A DNA stretch of 64,000 nt from Channallabes apus (Eukaryota; Chordata; Actinopteri; Siluriformes; Clariidae): positions 5,040,203 through 5,104,202 of the forward strand of contig CM060131.1 of NCBI GenBank assembly GCA_030522415.1. Reading direction: 5' to 3'. The position numbers and the translations under genes are program-made. Positions 12,076 through 23,332 of the stretch are shown piece by piece. The notes beneath the pieces were generated by a model. That model saw only the letters and a list, made by a program, of their open reading frames with translations. It did no database searches and was not told the origin of the DNA. Every line of letters starts with the position of its first letter. Position 1 is the stretch's first letter.

Positions 12076-12365
12076 ATATATATATTTTTTAACCGTTAAC
12101 CGATTTACGAAATCTTATCGCGACTGTATAATGCACTAATTTTACCTCGTAATAATTATAGTTTAAAATAGTATTAAAAAGTGTATTATTTAAATGCACA
12201 TTTGTTCTGATTTTTTTTTTACTGTTGTTGTTTGTATCAATTCAACGAATTTAAACTACAATTACTCCTATTTCATTGCATGAAATGCCTAAATGCCCTT
12301 ATATAGTTGTTTATGTAATATGCGTGAGTTAGGAATATTTACATCAACATTACTCCTGTAGCAGT

Positions 12366-12438
12366 GGCTCCATAGCTCAGGGGTTAGAGCACTGGTCTTG
12401 TAAACCAGGGGTCGCGAGTTCAAATCTCGCTGGGGCCT
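12366..12438 (+). tRNA. tRNA-Thr (anticodon TGT)
   Basis: A 73-base cloverleaf can be folded by eye. The acceptor stem pairs GGCTCCA with TGGGGCC and U is the discriminator. The D-arm has TAGCTCAGGGGTTAGAGCA (A box). The anticodon stem CTGGT/ACCAG holds loop CTTGTAA with TGT at 12399-12401, and the T-arm is CGCGAGTTCAAATCTCGC (B box). No intron is present. Runs of T follow within about 10 bases but are short. It lies alone between blvrb and sptbn4. Confidence 0.9.
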
Positions 12439-12580
12439 GCCTTTATTTCTGTTTAGTAACACTAATCATTCTGGGTACACACGGGCAAGCCGTGAATAGC
12501 TGGCATTCAGTGACAGCCAATGAAATTGAAGCATTTTCCACGTGGTCTGACGCTACTTAAATAATAGCATAAAATCGTCC

Positions 12581-12610
12581 CGACACCGGTTCGAATCCCG
12601 CTCTGGGTGA
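12581..12610 (+). pseudogene. isolated B-box-like tRNA relic
   Basis: CGGTTCGAATCCCGC matches a tRNA T-loop/B box, but the T-stem is mismatched and no A box or acceptor stem is found upstream. It may be a tRNA or SINE remnant. Confidence 0.3.
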
Positions 12611-12759
12611 AAATGTAATAAATGTGAATCCTTTGTTTTACACTTTTTGCTTATGATTATCATTAAATTATAGCAACTGTGAGGCGAATGCTAATTTTAA
12701 TGTGTTACCATGTTTGCATACTGCATTTCATCCAACATGTAATAACGATCAAGAATGTA

Positions 12760-13530
12760 CAGTTGTGGCCAAAAGTTTTGTGAATGACACATATTAGTTT
12801 TCACAAAGTTTGCTGCTAAACTGCTTTTAGCTCTTTGTTTCAGTTGTTTCTGTGATGTACTGAAATATAATTACAAGCACTTCATACGTTTCAAAGGCTT
12901 TTATCGACAATTACATGACATTTATGTAAAGAGTCAGTATTTGCAGTGTTGAGCCTTCTTTTTCAGGACCTCTGCAATTCGACTGGGCTCTCAATCAACT
13001 TCTGGGCCAAATCCTGACTGATAGCAACCCATTCTTTCATAATCACTACTTGGAATTTGTCAGAATTAGTGGGTTTTTGTTTGTCCACCCGCCTCTTGAG
13101 GATTGACCACAAGTTCTCAACGGGATTAAGATCTATGGAGTTTCCAGGCCATGGACCCAAAATTTCAACATTTTGGTCCCCGAGCCAGTTATCACTTTTG
13201 CCTTATGGCACGGTGCTCCATCGTGCTGGAAAATGCATTGTTCTTCACCAAACTGTTGTTGGATTGTTGGAAGAAGTTGCTGTTGGAGGGTGTTTTAGTA
13301 CCATTCTTTATTCATCCCTGATGTTTATTTTGGAGAGAAGTGGCTTCTTTGCTGCCCTTCTTGACACCAGGCCATCTTCCAAAAGCATGGTGAGTGCAAT
13401 ATGTAATTCCTGGCAAATTAATCTCTCTCTCTGCAGCCATCTCTTATCTACCTTTACATACCACAAATTAGCTACTTCTTCACACTGTTTGGCTTGTGCA
13501 ATCAGGTCTGTCTCTCTATTTAACAATTAA
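12760..13530 (-). mobile_element. Tc1-like element, 3' part with transposase relic
   Basis: The left end CAGTTGTGGCCAAAAGTTTTG follows a TA and is a Tc1-type terminus. The minus strand encodes WPGNSIDLNPVENLWSILKRR (the DDE glutamate region) near 13150. Near 13500-13320 it encodes HTH-side sequence including LLEDGLVSRRAAKKPLLSK. The middle of the transposase is missing and the right terminus is not recognisable. Confidence 0.75.
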
Positions 13531-14383
13531 CTACTGTATACATGTCCAATATGTTTATTAGGAAAATAGAGTCAATATTTTTATTTAACTGTTTAACCAC
13601 CTACCAAACATAATGAGACATTATATTATGGGACATTAAGGACAAATACTTTGGATCAGACTGGCTCAATAGACAATAGTGAAATGAAAATTAGTACAAT
13701 TAAAATTATTGGCCTAAAATGTTTTAACCTTCAAACAGTGATCTAAAAATTTTACACCAATATGGGAATGAGCCTTTCATATAACAAACTATGACAAGAA
13801 TGCTTTGTACCACGATGGACACAAATTATTAATTTAATAAACACCTTCCTTTTACACTGTGATGTCTCAGTGGACTGAAATTGCTTATTGAACGTATGGT
13901 CTCTTAGACGTTTCCCAAAATGTATTTAAAAAGCCTTCCTGCCTGAAAAAAGTGTATTTATAAACGATGTAGTAGCGAACAGAGAGCGTAACGAGAGCCC
14001 TCTTCTGGCCAAATGTCATATCTGCTGACATTATTTCAGTTGGAACCGGGAAACTGTAGTCCTGTATCTAATTAAAACGCCCTCACAAACAGAGCGGCGC
14101 CAGACACACATAATCCCTGAACATGTTGATGTCCCATGTTGAGAGGTATATTTTTTAGGATGGGGCTAAAGTTAAAAGTAGTGGAGAAAACACCCACACC
14201 CACAATAAAGCATTTCTTTGAAAGAAACTGAACGATTAAATCGAATAGAGAACTCACTTCCGTGAGTGAGTTATCTAAAAGTGACGTAACTACGGTGAGT
14301 GAAAAGGACCAAAGGCGTTATAGAAAGTAAGGTATCGGCGGCAGTTTAAAACCTGGATAGACGTCAAATGTAGTTTGTTTGTA

Positions 14384-14385
<2 letters not shown>

Positions 14386-14452
<67 letters not shown>
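14386..14452. repeat. (TA)n microsatellite
   Basis: About 66 bases of uninterrupted TA followed by a T run. Confidence 0.95.
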
Positions 14453-14460
<8 letters not shown>

Positions 14461-14582
14461 TGTATTAAACTTGAAATAAACTGCATATTAAATTACTGTA
14501 GCATTTTGCACTATGTTACACAGATATATTCCGAAAATAGTTATATCTTTAAAAAAAATAGTTGTATAATATCTTATACAGT

Positions 14583-14955
14583 ATATGGCATAGTGGTTAG
14601 CACTTTGGTCTCGCACCTCCAGGGTCTAGGTTTGATACTCGTCTCAGGTCTGTGTGCGTGGAGATGGTATAGTTGCCTGTGCTTGGTGGGTTTTCTCTGG
14701 GTATTCTGCTTTCCTCCCACAGTCCAAAGACATGCAGCGTGGTTAACCTGGCATTGCCAAATTGTCTGTACAGATAACGCGTGTGCTCTGAGATGGATTG
14801 GCACTCTGTTCAGTGTGTACCCCATCTAGTGCTAGGGTTAGGCTAAGTCTAAGACTAAGGGCACTAGATGGGGTACACACTAGTGCCCTAGTCTTCTGGG
14901 ATAGGCTCCAGGCACCCACAACCCTGTACACAAAATAAGGAGCATGGAAGATGAA
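14583..14955 (+). repeat. diverged tRNA-derived SINE with internal inverted duplication
   Basis: The head (GGCATAGTGGTTAGCACTTTGG), the middle (TTCCTCCCACAGTCCAAAGACATG) and the tail (GGGATAGGCTCCAGGC) match the local SINE family. Its 3' half contains a 20-base perfect inverted repeat, 14813-14832 against 14861-14880, separated by 28 bases. Confidence 0.75.
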
Positions 14956-15437
14956 TTGAATATCTTACATGTATTTTGCCCTCTAGTGGGTCATCAACAT
15001 ATTACACGCAGTAAAGTCAGGTTAAACTGCTGTCTGTTGTTGTAATTTTACAGCTGATTGCTTGAAAATCAGCTATAATGGTTAAGCCATAGGCTGCCAT
15101 AGCGCACCTGAACTGTGCTCCAGCACTTACTTTAAATATCTGCATAACCCTGTTGAAATTCATTCATTTAAAACATTAATTCAATGGAAGATCCATCAGC
15201 AAAACTTGTGTCATGCAAAAGGACAAATAAAAACAAATTGTATGGTCTTAGTTGGGTTAATAGTTAAGCTTGATGCACATAAACTTTTAGATTAAATAAA
15301 ATGAAAGAATATATATTCCAGCTCAAAAGTTGTCTGTAGCCTTTCAGTAGCACAGTGAATATAGCTCTTTCTTATTTACAAAATGTAAATGTTTCTTCAA
15401 AAAATGAAAGCTTGTGCTAGGGTTTCTGCAAAGGATT

Positions 15438-15515
15438 GAAGATTGAGAGTGTACCCGCCTTGTGCTCTAAGTCTCTTGGAATAGGCTCCAGGCCACGACG
15501 ATGAGTGAGAGTGAT
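15438..15515 (+). repeat. SINE 3'-tail fragment
   Basis: GTGTACCCGCCTTGTGCTCTAAGTCTC and ATAGGCTCCAGGCC match the SINE 3' region. The copy is short and diverged. Confidence 0.6.
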
Positions 15516-15863
15516 TGAGTGTGCTAGTTTTTTATATCCTAGCCTGTTAGTGGAGCCTGTCTGCACTGCTGTTCCTCAGAATGGCAGTTGCTAATGAATG
15601 TAAGGCAAATGTTATCATTCAAAGCACAAGTTACTTGTGTTCATTATTTACCTTTATTGCGAAAAGCCATGCCAATTTCAAACTATTACATTCATGGCGT
15701 ATACTGTAGTTGCCACATAATATTTTCAACAAGGTAAAACTATTCATAATGTCAGTTCAAGATCTGATTGTTTAGTCAGATATATAATATATGGGCTAAA
15801 GTATTTGGCCAAACCTGTAATGACAATGTTTACAAATACATATAATGGAGTTATATGGAGTTG

Positions 15864-16163
15864 TATGGAATAAAATCACTGTCAAAAATATTCGTGCGTA
15901 AAAAAAAGATTTGTGTGTAATCTACGGCCACAACAGCGTACAGATACGAGATTTTGTGTGTTTGTTACAATACAACTCTGAAATATACGACTCTGACCGC
16001 TTACAGATACGAATCTCGTTGTTACAACTCCTCTGTTTCACGGACGAATTGTGAAATTACGGGTACGAATGCTGTGCGTGAAACCACTGTCAAGAATACG
16101 TCATCAAGATCACAGGCATTACTATCAGAGGGAAGATTAATCGATTCCACGATATGCGCATGA
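15864..16163 (+). repeat. left inverted arm of the foldback element
   Basis: Three hundred bases, almost identical in reverse complement to 16340-16639, with a handful of substitutions (for example AAGAATACG against AAAAATACG). Confidence 0.85.
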
Positions 16164-16339
16164 TTCTGAGTGCTTACTTACTATAGTTAAACTATCTTCT
16201 TAATATTAATCCTTTCTGTAATTAGTGATAACTAACCCTTAGAAATTTGGGTGGAATTGTGCACTTACCTGAGACGATGAGTGAGCTATTGGCTGCTGAT
16301 CCGCCATTTTGGCGCCTGTGGTTTAAACCGCTAAAGGGC

Positions 16340-16639
16340 TCATGCGCATATCGTGGAATCGATTAATCTTCCCTCTGATAGTAATGCCTGTGATCTTGAT
16401 GACGTATTTTTGACAGTGGTTTCACGCACAGCATTCGTACCCGTAATTTCACCATTCGTCCGTGAAACAGAGGAGTTGTAACAACGAGATTCGTATCTGT
16501 AAGCGGTCAGAGTCGTATATTTCAGAGTTTTATTGTAACAAACACACAAAATCTCGTATCTGTACGCTGTCGTGGCCGTAGATTACACACAAATCTTTTT
16601 TTTACGCACGAATATTTTTGACAGTGATTTTATTCCATA
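16340..16639 (-). repeat. right inverted arm of the foldback element
   Basis: Reverse complement of the left arm, with the same internal 69-codon frame on the minus strand. Confidence 0.85.
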
Positions 16640-17015
16640 GAGTTGGCCCCCCTTTTGCATATATAACAGCTTCCACTTATCTTGGAAGGCTGTCCACAAG
16701 ATTTTGGAGTGTTTCTGTGGGAATTCTATGCATTCTGTAGTGCATAATTGAGGTCAGGCATAAAGGCCTGGCTCGCAATCTCTGTTCCCAGTTCATCCCA
16801 AAGGTGTCATCATCAAACCATGGCCTTACAGTCCTTGTTTTGTGCACTGGGGCACAATCATGGTGGAATAAAAAAGGGCATTCCCAAATCTGTTGCCACA
16901 AGATGTTATCAGAGATGTCTCGTTTTGCTGAAGCATTAAGAATGTCCTTCACTATAGGGATTAGGGGCTTGATCGAAACACCTGAATTCAATAATTAACA
17001 GGTTTGGCCAAATAC

Positions 17016-17016
<1 letters not shown>

Positions 17017-17098
<82 letters not shown>
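17017..17098. repeat. compound (TC)n(TA)n microsatellite
   Basis: CT-rich repeat followed by about 38 bases of TA. Confidence 0.95.
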
Positions 17099-17099
<1 letters not shown>

Positions 17100-17169
17100 T
17101 GTATTGTGGGCAAATCATTATTTGAAGAAATGTCTGTAATTTTTATTATAGGTTTATTGAAAAGGCGGG

Positions 17170-17280
17170 ACCCTGTCCAGGGTGTACCCCGCCTAGTGCC
17201 CGAAGTCTCCTGGGATAGGCTCCAGGTCCCCCGCGACCCTGAACACAGGACTAAGCGGTATAGAAAATGAATGAATGAAT
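17170..17280 (+). repeat. 5'-truncated SINE with perfect target duplication
   Basis: Only the last about 111 bases of the SINE are present, from ACCCTGTCCAGGGTG to the (GAAT)n tail. The 11-mer GAAAAGGCGGG flanks it on both sides (17159-17169 and 17281-17291), showing it inserted in this short form. Confidence 0.85.
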
Positions 17281-17299
17281 GAAAAGGCGGGGAAAAAGC

Positions 17300-17880
17300 A
17301 CACAATACAAAGGTTATACATTTATTTGTCTTTCAATGAGGAAAAAAAAAAATTTGATCCCCCCAAAAAACATGACTTAATACTTCGTGTAAAACCCTTG
17401 CTGGCAAGCACAGAGGTGAGACTCTTTCTAAAGAGTTCTTGGCAACTCGAAGTTTCAGCTCCCTTCATAAATTTTCTATAGGATTAAGTTTTGGAGACTG
17501 GCTGGGTCACTCCATGACCTTAATGTGCTTCTTCTTGAGCCACTCCTTTGTTGCCTTGGCAGTATGTTTTTGGTCATTGTCATGCTAGAAGACCCGCCCA
17601 CGATCCATCTTCAATGTTGTGGCTGAGAGATCTGGCTCAGACTTTACAATAAACCCGTCCATTGGGCCCTCAATGCGGCAAAGTCGGCCTGTACCTTTAG
17701 CAGAGAAACATCCCCAAAGCATGATGTTTAGATGGTGTTCTTACGGTCATTGTCAGCATTTTTCTTCTTTCAGTCTGTGGGAGCCAGAATAATTTTTGGT
17801 TGGTAGGGGATCAAATATTTATTTTTAGTTACTGTAATGCAACTCAATTTATAACCGTTATATAATGTGTTTTTTTCTGG
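17300..17880 (-). mobile_element. degenerate Tc1-like relic
   Basis: On the plus strand the text reads as the reverse complement of a Tc1-type transposase: caagaggcggg-like spacing, GTCATTGTCATGCTAGAAGACC (the HHD/QHDN region reversed) and CCCCAAAGCATGATGTTTA. The frames are heavily broken. The left side overlaps a former terminal repeat rich in A and C runs. Confidence 0.55.
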
Positions 17881-18084
17881 ATTTTTCTGATTCCTATTTT
17901 GTTGCTATTTTCTAAAATATACTTAGGATAAAAATAATAGCCCCTTTATTTCTTTGAAAGTGGGAAAACTTACAAAATCAGTAAAAAAAAAATAGCAGTA
18001 CATGGTATAAATTAAACTTTGTGTGACTTTTGTATGTAAACCTGCCACAAGTTGTATGCATGCCATAGGTGCGATCCGGTACAA

Positions 18085-18428
18085 CATTCACTGACTCATC
18101 GTCTACTGTATACCACTTTTTTCTGTATTCAGGGTCGTGGGGGGCCTGGAGACTATTCCAAGAGACTATAAGGGTATGAGGCGGGGTACACCATGGACAG
18201 GGTGCCAATCCACACACACATTCTGCGGGTAATTTTTGAAAGCCAATTAACCTAACCCGCATGTCTTTGGACTGTGGGAGGAAACCAGAGTACCCGGAGG
18301 AAACCCATCAAGCACGAAGAGAACATGCAAACTCCATGCACACAGAGACAGGAATCGAACCTGGCCGGGAATGGAACTCAGACCCTGGAGGTGAAAGACG
18401 ACAGTGCTAACCATTACACCACCGCCTC
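18085..18428 (-). repeat. tRNA-derived SINE, near full length
   Basis: The minus-strand copy has all landmarks: tRNA-like head with box B near 18350-18360, the CCCACAGTCCAAAGACATG block, and the GGGATAGGCTCC-type tail. The divergence is moderate. Confidence 0.85.
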
Positions 18429-18679
18429 AGCAATTAAACCCAAATCATCCAAATAAAGAAAATTGTATCTGGCTGACGACGAAGGAAGTACAAGGAAGGC
18501 GTAAACAAGGCGTAAGATACTCAACCTTACACATTTCTTGGTATTAATAAGTTTTCTGCTGTACAGAAAAACAGCCAGAAATTATATCACTGCTTACGTT
18601 AAAGCTTATTTTTACCTTTAACCTTTAAACTATTTCTACAAACTCTTTTCCTGTCAACCATGAGTGCTAAGGCTAGGCG

Positions 18680-19074
18680 TCTGTAAGAAGGCTCGCGACT
18701 CGAGCTCGTGCAGCACGGGAGCGATTATGTTGCGCGTGCACGAGCACGCCGGCACAGCGCGGTAGGGAGGCGGGATTGTGAAGTCGGTAGCTACTATTCA
18801 GTACAACATTACAGTGCGGGATAACTGGATATCCGACTGCGCGCACACACACAAGCACGCGCGCACACGCATACTCATACACACACACTCGGACACGTTT
18901 CATGTTACCGCGCCTCTTCACCCTGCTCTGCTCGCGCATCCTCCGCTTGCGCTTTTCCCCCTCTTCTTTCTTGCACTGCAACGATGCGGAGCGCAGCGGC
19001 TCCGTTCCAGCATCACTGACCGCATCAGCGTTTGTAAAAGCGCAAGACAGGCATCCTCAGGGCTGGGGCTGCAG
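18680..19074 (+). promoter_or_regulatory. sptbn4: CpG-rich segment, putative sptbn4 promoter and noncoding first exon
   Basis: This is the only CpG-dense stretch between blvrb and the sptbn4 start codon. It has many CG dinucleotides, a GC box GGGAGGCGGG at 18765-18774 and a pyrimidine-rich leader. A good splice donor GCTGCAG|GTACGAG follows 19074. The first coding exon of sptbn4 begins with a splice acceptor 23 bases before ATG, so an upstream noncoding exon must exist. No TATA box is obvious. Assignment to sptbn4 is inference from position and orientation. Confidence 0.45.
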
Positions 19075-20185
19075 GTACGAGCTTTAAGATGTGTGTGTGC
19101 ATGGGTGCTTATGTGTGTATGCCTGCTCATCCATCTATACGTGTCGTTGTTACATTGAGGATGCTGCAGTCATGTCTGGGCCCGCTTCTGCTGTCCATGT
19201 CTTATCACAGGATGCTAATGTTGATCTATACTAGGGATCACGGAGGTGTGTTGCACACTGAATACACTGCAGCTTTCTATCTGTCATATTCTTCCTTTTT
19301 AATTGAAGATAATTTAAACAGCTAATAAAAGGCTAGAATATAATGATTGCTGATTATAAATATGCTATTTTCATAAAAAAAATATAATAATCATGGTTCT
19401 TCTTTGAATTAGCTATAACAAATTGAAATCCTTAAGGCTTGAAGGTTGTAGGCTGTATGGGGAAAAAAAGGACAAAATGACTCAAGCTGCTTTTCTTTTC
19501 TTTTTCTTTTTTTTTGGATGGGTCTGTGTTTGACATACATGCCCAAGGTAAAGATTACACCTATCATGGCTATATTTTGTGCTATAAAATCTAAAATCCA
19601 TTAAAACATCTCATATGAGGCTCCATTTTGGCCTCGGTTTGGTACACACATTAGAATTCAGCAATCTGGAGATAGTCATTCATTTTCATTCATGTGCTGA
19701 GGAAGCCCCGAATATACATCAACTGAGATGTGTGCTAAATGCGATCACACTTTATTCTGTAGTTATGTGATCACTTTTGGAACTTCAACAGCATTGGGTG
19801 TGTCTATTGCAGTAAAACTTAACAATGTGAAGTAGAGCGTTACTGAATTTGCCAACCTCTGACCATGTTTAATAATAATGAGAATAATAATAGTAATAAT
19901 AATAATAAAGCGTAAGGAAGGTCAAGGGACAGACACTTGAGGGCGAAAATCAGTTGTGTCATTTTGTTCCAGAAAGAAAAATTGGGTCGACATGTATGCT
20001 TGGCAAGACACACAAAAAAATATAAACTGCAGTGGTTCAGTATTGATTAAAGTAAATTTTAAGTGCAGAAGGGCACATCTGCAAAAAAGGCATGCAATCT
20101 ATTTAGTCTGAAGCATCAGTTTAGATAAAAAATGGGTTTTTATAATCCTGAAAGTTACTGCAGGCTGATGTTTTACACAAAGCAT

Positions 20186-20216
<31 letters not shown>

Positions 20217-20309
20217 TAATAATAATAGGTGATATTCTACATATCAGATTTCTCAAACCAGAGGTCTGGTAATCGAACCAGCAGATCACATCACATTAAA
20301 GTGATAACA

Positions 20310-20632
20310 TTCATTCATTTTCGGTACCGCTTATCATGTACAGGGTTGTGGGGGAACTCGAGCCTATAGCGGGAGACTTTGGGCATGAGACTGGGTACAC
20401 CCTGGACAGTGTGAAAATTTATTGCAGGGCGCACCCTTACTAAGGGCAATTTGGGAATGCCAATTAATCTAATCTGCATGTCTTTGGACTGTGAGAGGTA
20501 CCTGGAGGAAACCCACGAAGCAGATGAAGAATATACAAACTCCACGCTTACAGTCAGACCTGAGGCAGGAATTGAACCCTCGCAGTTGGAGGTGTGAGGC
20601 CACAGAGCTAACCTCTACCCTACTATGCCGCC
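20310..20632 (-). repeat. tRNA-derived SINE, diverged
   Basis: Minus-strand copy with CATTTTCGGTACCGCTTATC tail, TGTCTTTGGACTGTGAGAGG core and a decayed tRNA head at about 20600. It is older than the copies at 32339 and 55454. Confidence 0.8.
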
Positions 20633-22195
20633 TAAACTTAAAATTGTGGTTCCCAAATTCAATCAATAAGCCATACTGTTTGGTTCGATAACCATATTTG
20701 TATATAAAATAGCAAAGCAGCTACATATTTGAAATAATATTCTATCCACAAAAGTACAATTCTATCATCTTACTCATATTGAGTGATAACATTGTACTGT
20801 GGAAGGAAGTGAAGCGAGCCTCAAGATGGCCACTGTGTTTTTTTATTTATTTTTTATAGCTGATATATTTTTTGTCCATTTTCATAGACAGTAGTGTGTC
20901 AGAGTGTGAGAAACCACACATGCAAGTCTGTGTGATTTGAGAAACCGCTTGACACAGCAATTTGTGGTGAGTGTGTGATGATAGATATGCAGTTTACAAT
21001 CCTTAATTGATGTTCATGAGATTAAATTTACTTGCTGGAATGAATAGATGAAGACAACAAACATCAGACACTTTACATGCCTTGGGTAAATAAGTACATT
21101 AAATATAGTTAATAACATTATGTACATTTAATTTCCTGAAACTATTAAAAAAAAAAAAAGTTAAAATCTATCAGAAGCAGACTGTAGTAATAAAATACAT
21201 GGCAGGCCACAAAAGAGGTCAATAAATGATGGCCTTAACGTATAATGCATACATCGGACAGAGTATTTTATGATTTCAAACTGAAACAAAATGGAACTTC
21301 CTTATGGAAAACCTTAAGAAAGAAAAGGCTAAAAATACAAAATCACTAAATCATGATAGAGAAAGCATGTACACCAATAATTTTGTCACTGTTTTGTTGT
21401 TTCTTGTGCTGTATTGCAGATTTATTAAATATTAATTGTTTAAGGCTTGCAGTGGGCATCAATCTAAGCTGATAGCTAAAATCTTCTTTTACTTCATAGT
21501 TACATGGTTTACAATTGTACAAATCATACTGTAAAAACCTCACAAAACCATGCCTTGGCTAATTGCATGCTTTGTGTACGCTATGTTTTCCTTTTGCTCG
21601 AGGATTCATTTTAAAAATGGTAGATTCTGAGACCCAGGGACAAAGATGTGTCCTCAGCTGGCTGACCTGAGGAAATGACAGCCTTTGTATTTCCTCCATA
21701 TTTCACATATTCATTGATTTAATATGACATGTTTTTTCAGCAGGAATAGAGATTTGCTGGGCTAAAACAATATAAACAAAAGTAATAATAACGATATTAT
21801 ACAAAATGGGAAACATATCACTCACAATATTTTTTGCTTTTTTGCTTTTCTTGAGTTTAAATGATTACTGGCACATGCTAAGAAATAGAAGAAAATGAAC
21901 AAATTTTGAAGCAGTGATGGCTGGAAGTGATGAGTGGTGAATCATTCTTCTTACCTGTGATCGAATAAAATATTGAGAAATTGTTATACGAATATGGGAT
22001 TTTTTTGGATTCACACACATACAAAAACATTTTAAAGATTCCTCATGCATTACACATGACATTTGTGGTTTCTACACATTCTTTGGCTCTTTAAAGTGTG
22101 AAAACTGTCAGTAGTGTAGTGGGGTGAGAAAGATGTTGTCATCCTCTATTTTAATGTTGAGTTTTGATTGGTCTGGCACCTATTAGCTGTATTAT

Positions 22196-22262
22196 TGCGC
22201 GCGTGTGTGTGTGTGTGCGTGTGCGCATGCATGTGTGTGTGTGTATGCACGCATGTGTGTGT
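22196..22262. repeat. imperfect (GT)n tract
   Basis: GT repeats interrupted by GC and AT steps. Confidence 0.9.
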
Positions 22263-22402
22263 ACATGTATTTGAAAAGTGTGTGGTTTCATAAGTATGAG
22301 GACTTTCAACTATTTACCATCACACCCCAGGTTCTAAATCATGGTTCAAAGATTAAAATTTCTATCAGATAGATGAATTTGAGTTATTATGTTATACCAT
22401 GG

Positions 22403-22708
22403 AGGCACGGTGGTATCGGGGTTAACACTGTGGCCTGCGTCTCCAGGGTCGTGGGTTCGATTCCTCCCTTGGCTCTGCGTATGTATCAGTCCATGTTCTT
22501 TTCTCCAGTGTCCTCCCACAGTTTAAAGACATGAACATTAATCTAATTGAAGTTTCCAAATTGCTGTATGGTGTGTGTGCCCTGTGATGAATTAGCACCC
22601 TGTCCAGGCCATACCCAGCCTTATACCCGAGGTTTTCCTGGGATAGGCTCTAGACTTCCTGCGACCCTGTACACAGGATAAGCAGTATAGAAGATGAATG
22701 AATGAATG
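22403..22708 (+). repeat. tRNA-derived SINE, near full length
   Basis: The head AGGCACGGTGGTATCGGGG and box B GTGGGTTCGATTCCTCC are followed by TCCTCCCACAGTTTAAAGAC and the tail ending GAATGAATGAATG. The divergence is moderate. Confidence 0.85.
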
Positions 22709-22854
22709 TTATACCAGCATAAACTGAAATTTTATATTTAATCTACATGTTTATGATATTATTTTAAAATCTATTTATGATCTGCTTGTTTATTAAGTTA
22801 TTAAGTCAACTTAAAATTTGAGCATTAATTTATTAGTCTTATTGTAAGGTACCC

Positions 22855-22893
22855 TTTCATTCATTCATTCATTCATTCATTCATTCATTCATA
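22855..22893. repeat. (ATTC)n microsatellite
   Basis: About nine copies of the tetranucleotide. Confidence 0.95.
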
Positions 22894-23332
22894 TAGTTTC
22901 TATGTCATAAAAGACAAGTCATAACACAGCTATGCAGTGCACAACTGTTAAAACAGTGATGTGAAGTTGCAGGCATGGAAGATTGCATCACATTTTTGAA
23001 AATTATTTGATTCAAGGCTAAGATTTTTTTAAGGGAAAGGAAAGGGAAGCCATGTATGCTGTAGTCCTTTACTAAAGAATGGGATTCAAGCACAAAATGG
23101 AAAATGGTAGCATTTAGAAGGGTTTGCATCTAGTAAAAAAAAAAAAAAAAGTTTGCTAAAGTAATTGGAATCAGGTTAAGAACCACCAACTTTCAACAAA
23201 GGAAACATGGTTGGAATCAATCCCTTTAATCCCTATCTCATCCATGTATTAGCATGATTATGGTATGTTGCTATCTGCTTAGCAGATTCTCAATTAGATG
23301 CTTAAGAATCCAAATTTGGGGGGAGCCTTCCC

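Larger units (their letters stand above)
15864..16639. mobile_element. 776-bp foldback transposon with two 300-bp inverted arms
   Basis: The left arm 15864-16163 and right arm 16340-16639 are near-identical inverted copies. They start TATGGAATAAAATCACTGTC and end at GCGCATGA. The 6-mer GAGTTG abuts both ends (15858-15863 and 16640-16645), consistent with a 6-bp target duplication in the surrounding Tc1 element. The 176-base centre is unique. Each arm contains the same 69-codon frame, so the element carries mirror-image ORFs (15954-16163 plus, 16340-16549 minus). No transposase is present. Six-base duplications occur in IS3EU and Dada-type elements, but I cannot assign a superfamily. Confidence 0.8.
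15804..17012 (-). mobile_element. Tc1-like element, deleted, interrupted by a foldback element
   Basis: The ends TTTGGCCAAACCTGT (left, after TA) and ACAGGTTTGGCCAAA (right, before TA) are inverted repeats. The minus strand at 16991-16677 encodes a transposase relic. It includes ECPFLFHHDCAPVHKTRTVRPWF, which covers the second catalytic Asp block, then jumps to QRLRARP and TLQNLVDSLPR, so an internal deletion removed the DLNPIE region. The 776-bp element at 15864-16639 is inserted in its left part. Confidence 0.75.
12439..18679. other. gene-free interval between tRNA-Thr and the putative sptbn4 promoter
   Basis: The interval contains Tc1 relics, SINE copies, a foldback element and microsatellites, listed separately. 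The stretches 13531-14385, 14956-15437, 15516-15800 and 18430-18679 hold nothing I can assign. Confidence 0.5.

Noticed and set aside
12541..12610. A second tRNA gene
   Set aside because: Only a B-box-like T-loop is present; the T-stem does not pair and no A box or acceptor stem can be built.
16936..17305. Frames with Ile-Tyr and Arg-Glu repeats
   Set aside because: They are translations of the (TC)n(TA)n microsatellite joined to SINE sequence.
18673..19158. Coding exon in the CpG-rich segment
   Set aside because: Overlapping frames on both strands reflect GC content; none splices in frame to the sptbn4 N-terminus and no start context is convincing.
22855..22893. CRISPR-like short repeats
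   Set aside because: The repeats are a simple tetranucleotide without spacers in an animal genome.
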